Assembly: GCA_030427505.1 (NCBI GenBank)
Contig: JAUICH010000008.1
Coordinates: 124,001 to 188,000, forward strand
Direction of reading: 5' to 3'
From: Verrucomicrobiia bacterium
GTDB lineage: Bacteria > Verrucomicrobiota > Verrucomicrobiia > Verrucomicrobiales > DEV007
DNA: 64,000 nucleotides
The stretch's first letter is position 1. Each line of letters begins with the position of its first letter. Below, piece by piece: positions 61,004 through 64,000 of the stretch. The notes under the pieces were generated by a model. That model had not been told where the DNA came from. It worked only from the letters and a program-made list of their open reading frames with translations, and searched no databases. Position numbers and translations under genes: made by a program.

Positions 61004-62317
61004 ATGAAAGATAAGTTTCTTCGCATGGATGATATGAGCCGCCGGCAGTTCGTGGCGAATACCGCCAAGACGATGCTCGGCGTCAGCTTCATGCCTTCCC
61101 TGATGTCGTCCGACGTCATTGCGGCGGGATCCGGCGGCAAGGCCGAAAACTGCATCTTCCTCTACATGAGTGGGGGGATGACGCACATGGACACGTTTGA
61201 CCCCAAACCGGGCGCGGATACCCAGGGGAACACGAAAGCCATCGATACGGCGGTAGCCGGCATCAAGCTCGCGGAGTACCTGCCCAGCCTGGCCAAGCAG
61301 TTCAAGGACATCGCTTTGGTGCGTTCCATGAACCAGAAGACGGCGGACCACCGCCAGTCCCGCTACTGGATGCACACCAGCTACGCGCCGCGTGCTACCA
61401 TCGTCCACCCCTCCATGGGTCCCTGGGCGCAGACCTTGCTCGGCAAGCGCCTCGAAACGCTGCCGGACAGCGTGGTCATTGGTGCCGGTGGCGAGCACCC
61501 GGGTGCGGGCTTCTTCGGTCCGGCGCTGTCTCCGCTGCCGATCGGCAATCCGGATGAGGGCATCAAGAACGTGACCGCCGCCGTGGATTCCAGTTCCTTC
61601 AAGAAGCGCTTGGACCTGATGAACGAATTCGACGCCTCTTTCCGGCGTAAGTTCGAGCACGAGGAAGTCAAAGCTTACACGGACTTCTACGACGAAACCC
61701 TGCGCCTCATGCAGAGCGAAGACCTCGAAGCCTTCGACCTGAAGAAAGAGTCCGACGATACCCGGCGGAAATACGGCATGAATTCCTTCGGTCAAGGCGT
61801 GCTGTTGGCCAAGCGCCTGGTGAAGAACGGCGTTCGCTTCATCGAAGTCGACTACGGCGGATGGGACATGCACAACAACCTGTGGGACGAGATCCCGGAC
61901 CGCGCCGGAAACCTGGACATGGCGATCGGTTCGCTGATCGAGGATCTCAAGGCGGAAGGTTTGTTCGAGAAGACCCTCATCTGTCTGGGAACCGAATTTG
62001 GCCGGACCCCGCGCATCAACGCGAACGGCGGCCGTGACCACCACCCGCGTGCTTTCTCCGCGATGTTTGCGGGCGGCGGCATTCAGGGCGGTCAGGTCTT
62101 CGGGAAATCCGACGACAAGGGTATCGCCGTCGAAGAAGACCCGGTCGAACCGAAAGACTTCAACGCCACCATCGCCTATGCCATGGGCATTCCGCTGGAC
62201 AAGGTGGTTTACTCTCCCTCCGGCCGTCCGTTCCTGGTCGCCGGTCATGTGGCCGATCCGAAGGATCCCTCCAAGGTTCTGCCCGAAGGGAAACCGATTA
62301 TGCAGTTCTTCTCCTGA
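61004..62317 (+). CDS. DUF1501 domain protein with Tat leader
   Basis: A 437-residue protein with SRRQFVANT near the N-terminus (Tat motif) and AAGSGGK after it. DUF1501 body: CIFLYMSGGMTHMDTFDPKPG, RSMNQKTADHRQSRYWMHTSY, DYGGWDMHNNLWDEIPDRA, GTEFGRTPRINANGGRDHHPRAFSAMFAGGGIQGGQVFG. The fold resembles alkaline phosphatase or sulfatase enzymes, with Asp and His metal ligands in the last segment. It is likely co-transcribed with the DUF1549 gene; an AAGGA lies at 60990. The two products may form one exported complex of unknown function. Confidence 0.92.
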   Translation: MKDKFLRMDDMSRRQFVANTAKTMLGVSFMPSLMSSDVIAAGSGGKAENCIFLYMSGGMTHMDTFDPKPGADTQGNTKAIDTAVAGIKLAEYLPSLAKQFKDIALVRSMNQKTADHRQSRYWMHTSYAPRATIVHPSMGPWAQTLLGKRLETLPDSVVIGAGGEHPGAGFFGPALSPLPIGNPDEGIKNVTAAVDSSSFKKRLDLMNEFDASFRRKFEHEEVKAYTDFYDETLRLMQSEDLEAFDLKKESDDTRRKYGMNSFGQGVLLAKRLVKNGVRFIEVDYGGWDMHNNLWDEIPDRAGNLDMAIGSLIEDLKAEGLFEKTLICLGTEFGRTPRINANGGRDHHPRAFSAMFAGGGIQGGQVFGKSDDKGIAVEEDPVEPKDFNATIAYAMGIPLDKVVYSPSGRPFLVAGHVADPKDPSKVLPEGKPIMQFFS

Positions 62318-62350
62318 TTGGTTGCCATACTCCGAAGAGCTGTCTCTGAG

Positions 62351-62385
62351 AGAAGGCCCGGTGGAAACACCGGGTCTTCTTTTTT
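62351..62385 (+). terminator. Intrinsic terminator after the DUF1501 gene
   Basis: AGAAGGCCCGGTG (62351-62363), GAAA tetraloop, CACCGGGTCTTCT (62368-62380), one G-T pair, followed by T residues to 62385. It closes the DUF1549-DUF1501 operon. Confidence 0.9.
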
Positions 62386-62591
62386 GTATCGAAACGTTTC
62401 TTTGGCGCATGGCTGGGGGCCAGCGGGGAGGAAAAGCTTTCTTTGGACGCCGAATTTGAGTACGCTTCCCGGGATTTGGACCCCCGTGCGCGATCCCTCG
62501 GTGATTCCGTGAAACCAAAGAGTCCTGCTGTCTGGTGAGTGATTTCACTGCTTGGAGGGACAGATAGACCGCGCGGATCTTCCCTCTTGCC

Positions 62592-63902
62592 ATGAACCCC
62601 TCCACCAAGACTCAGCGCTTGACCAAAGAACGGCCCGCCAACATCGAGCGCGCCTACGCTCTTCTCAAAGAGAATGAGGCCTTCCTCGAAGCCGTCATCG
62701 ACAGCTTGCCCGTGGCCCTTTTTGCCAAGGATGCCTCCGATGGCTTTCGCTTCATTCTGTGGAATAAGAAGCAGGAGCAGATCACGACCATTCCAAAGGA
62801 AAAGGCTCTCGGAAAAACCGATTACGATCTTTTTTCGGGGGAGTCCGCCGACTACTTCCGGGAAGTCGATGAAGCCGTGCTGAGACGGGGCAAAATGATC
62901 AACGTGCCGGAGGAAATTATTGCCACGGACAAACTGGGCGATATCTGGCTGCACACCGTCAAAGTGCCGGTAAAAGATCCGAACGGGCAGGGTACCGTGA
63001 TCGTCGGCATCAGTGAAGACATCACCGAAAAGGTAAAGTCCAAGGAGCAGCTCAAGCGGCTGAACGAAAATCTCAGCCAAGCGAATGAAGAACTGAAGAA
63101 CACCCAGATGCAGCTCATCCAGGCAGAGAAGATGGAGTCCATCGGCCGCCTGGCTGCCGGCGTCGCTCACGAGGTCAAAAACCCGTTGGCTCTGCTCCTC
63201 ATGGGGGTGGAGTACCTGTCCAGCGGGGTGGATCGGGAGGACGAGAACGTACCGGAAATCCTCGCGGAAATGCGGGAGGCCATCAACCGGGCGGACAGCA
63301 TCATCCGGGGGTTGGTGGACTTCTCTTCTCAGCGCCAGTTGGCTCTGGTCAAAACCGACATCCGGTCCACGATCGAACAAGTGCTCTTGCTGGTTCGCCA
63401 CGAAATCACCCGGAACAGCATTCAGGTGCAGGTGGATATGGAAGAAGAGCTCCCCGCCATCATGGCGGACAGCGCGAAGCTCGAACAGGTCTTCATTAAC
63501 CTCATGATGAATGCCATCCACGCGATGGAAGAGGTCCCCAAGGGCCGCTTGGAGGTGCGTACTTACACCGAGTATCTGACCGACATCGAACGGGACGAGG
63601 GAGCGCGCACGGCAGACCATTTGCGCATGGGAGATCTGGTAGTGGTGGTAGAGATCCTAGACAATGGGGGCGGAATTCCGGAGGAGCATCTCCAGAAAGT
63701 ATTCGACCCCTTCTTCACCACCAAGGCCACGGGCGTTGGCACGGGCTTGGGACTGTCCGTGGTTCGAAAGATTGTAGAGCTTCACAAAGGCGCCGTGGAT
63801 ATTACCAACCGGCCAGAAGGAGGAGTCAGGGTGAAGATTCGCTTCAAAGTACCGAGAAGAAAGGCGGAAGCCATTGACACCGCGCAAGCAACAGAGGCAT
63901 AA
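62592..63902 (+). CDS. PAS-domain sensor histidine kinase
   Basis: A 436-residue cytoplasmic kinase without membrane segments. A PAS domain spans about residues 28-145 ([27 protein letters not shown]). A coiled-coil linker (about 150-180) leads to the HisKA box with His193 in GVAHEVKNP. The ATPase domain shows the N box near [16 protein letters not shown]1 in [12 protein letters not shown] and G2 in [11 protein letters not shown]. It should phosphorylate the response regulator 21 bases downstream. The signal is unknown; no heme or flavin binding residues are evident. Confidence 0.93.
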   Translation: MNPSTKTQRLTKERPANIERAYALLKENEAFLEAVIDSLPVALFAKDASDGFRFILWNKKQEQITTIPKEKALGKTDYDLFSGESADYFREVDEAVLRRGKMINVPEEIIATDKLGDIWLHTVKVPVKDPNGQGTVIVGISEDITEKVKSKEQLKRLNENLSQANEELKNTQMQLIQAEKMESIGRLAAGVAHEVKNPLALLLMGVEYLSSGVDREDENVPEILAEMREAINRADSIIRGLVDFSSQRQLALVKTDIRSTIEQVLLLVRHEITRNSIQVQVDMEEELPAIMADSAKLEQVFINLMMNAIHAMEEVPKGRLEVRTYTEYLTDIERDEGARTADHLRMGDLVVVVEILDNGGGIPEEHLQKVFDPFFTTKATGVGTGLGLSVVRKIVELHKGAVDITNRPEGGVRVKIRFKVPRRKAEAIDTAQATEA

Positions 63903-63923
63903 TCTTGTTAGTAGTACCCCCGA

Positions 63924-64000
63924 TGACAAAAATCCTCGTTATCGACGATGAAGTTGGCTTCACCAAGCTTCTGAAAATGAACTTGGAACGCACCGGAAAG
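63924..64000 (+). CDS. Response regulator, N-terminal fragment (3' end outside window)
   Basis: The frame from ATG 63924 encodes ILVIDDEVGF near its start, the acidic pair of a CheY-like receiver domain that binds Mg2+. The gene runs past the window end. It lies 21 bases after the histidine kinase gene and is its likely partner. Output domain not visible. Confidence 0.85.

Overview
The window reads as a GC-rich chromosomal segment of a Verrucomicrobiota-type bacterium (PVC superphylum), judged from gene content only. The markers are a DUF1549/DUF1553 plus DUF1501 gene pair with an SHD1 domain, a planctomycete-type cytochrome c domain (PSCyt1), a sigma factor followed by a FecR/LamG protein, DUF1080, DUF3604, CehA/McbA and ceramidase-like secreted hydrolases, several Tat-exported oxidoreductases, and an exosortase/EpsI locus. 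No rRNA, tRNA, CRISPR array, prophage or intact insertion sequence was seen.

Layout. 1-5.1 kb: surface polysaccharide and sorting genes (exosortase C-terminus, EpsI-like protein, GT26 and GT4 glycosyltransferases, O-antigen ligase with TPR). 5.1-8.7 kb: a housekeeping run prs-rplY-pth-rpsF-ssb closed by a strong terminator. 8.7-13.5 kb: an Lhr-type helicase coupled to a GT4 gene, and kdsD for Kdo precursor synthesis. 13.6-15.8 kb: ArsR regulator, efp and a membrane protein with an HExxH motif. 15.8-23.3 kb: PhoD-like phosphatase, PQQ-type propeller, sugar isomerase/epimerase, sirtuin, tag, DUF1080 and Gfo/Idh/MocA oxidoreductase. 23.3-24.9 kb: a leftward set of three envelope proteins (beta-barrel, monoheme cytochrome lipoprotein, small lipoprotein).

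25-35.6 kb is the most coherent accessory region: two complete metal ABC importers in tandem. The first is a Tro/Mnt-type operon (binding protein, ATPase, permease fused to a DtxR-type domain, second permease) divergent from an MntR whose six metal ligands are all conserved, with a palindromic operator between them. The second is a Znu-type operon (His-rich outer-membrane barrel, binding protein, unknown anchored protein, ATPase, permease). Between them lie a DUF2237 gene and an FmdB-like gene that has lost its cysteines.

35.6-50 kb: DUF72, a sulfatase-like protein with altered active-site residues, a CehA/McbA metallohydrolase, a ceramidase-like hydrolase, DUF1028, a PlsC-type acyltransferase, and two FAD-dependent oxidoreductases on either side of a GntR/LacI-type regulator with a clear candidate operator. 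50-64 kb: a membrane protein with a PSCyt1 domain, DUF3124, a MITE-like palindromic element, the sigma/FecR-LamG pair, two YeeE/YedE sulfur-transport genes, a large DUF3604 protein, the DUF1549-DUF1501 operon, and a PAS histidine kinase followed by a response regulator cut by the window end.

The strongest leads for something undescribed are the zinc operon with its His-rich barrel and unknown protein, the permease-regulator fusion, the sulfatase with a CTVSR site, the cysteine-free FmdB homologue, and the mobile-looking palindromic elements at about 21.0 and 51.7 kb. All function calls rest on motif recognition by eye; no database search was run.
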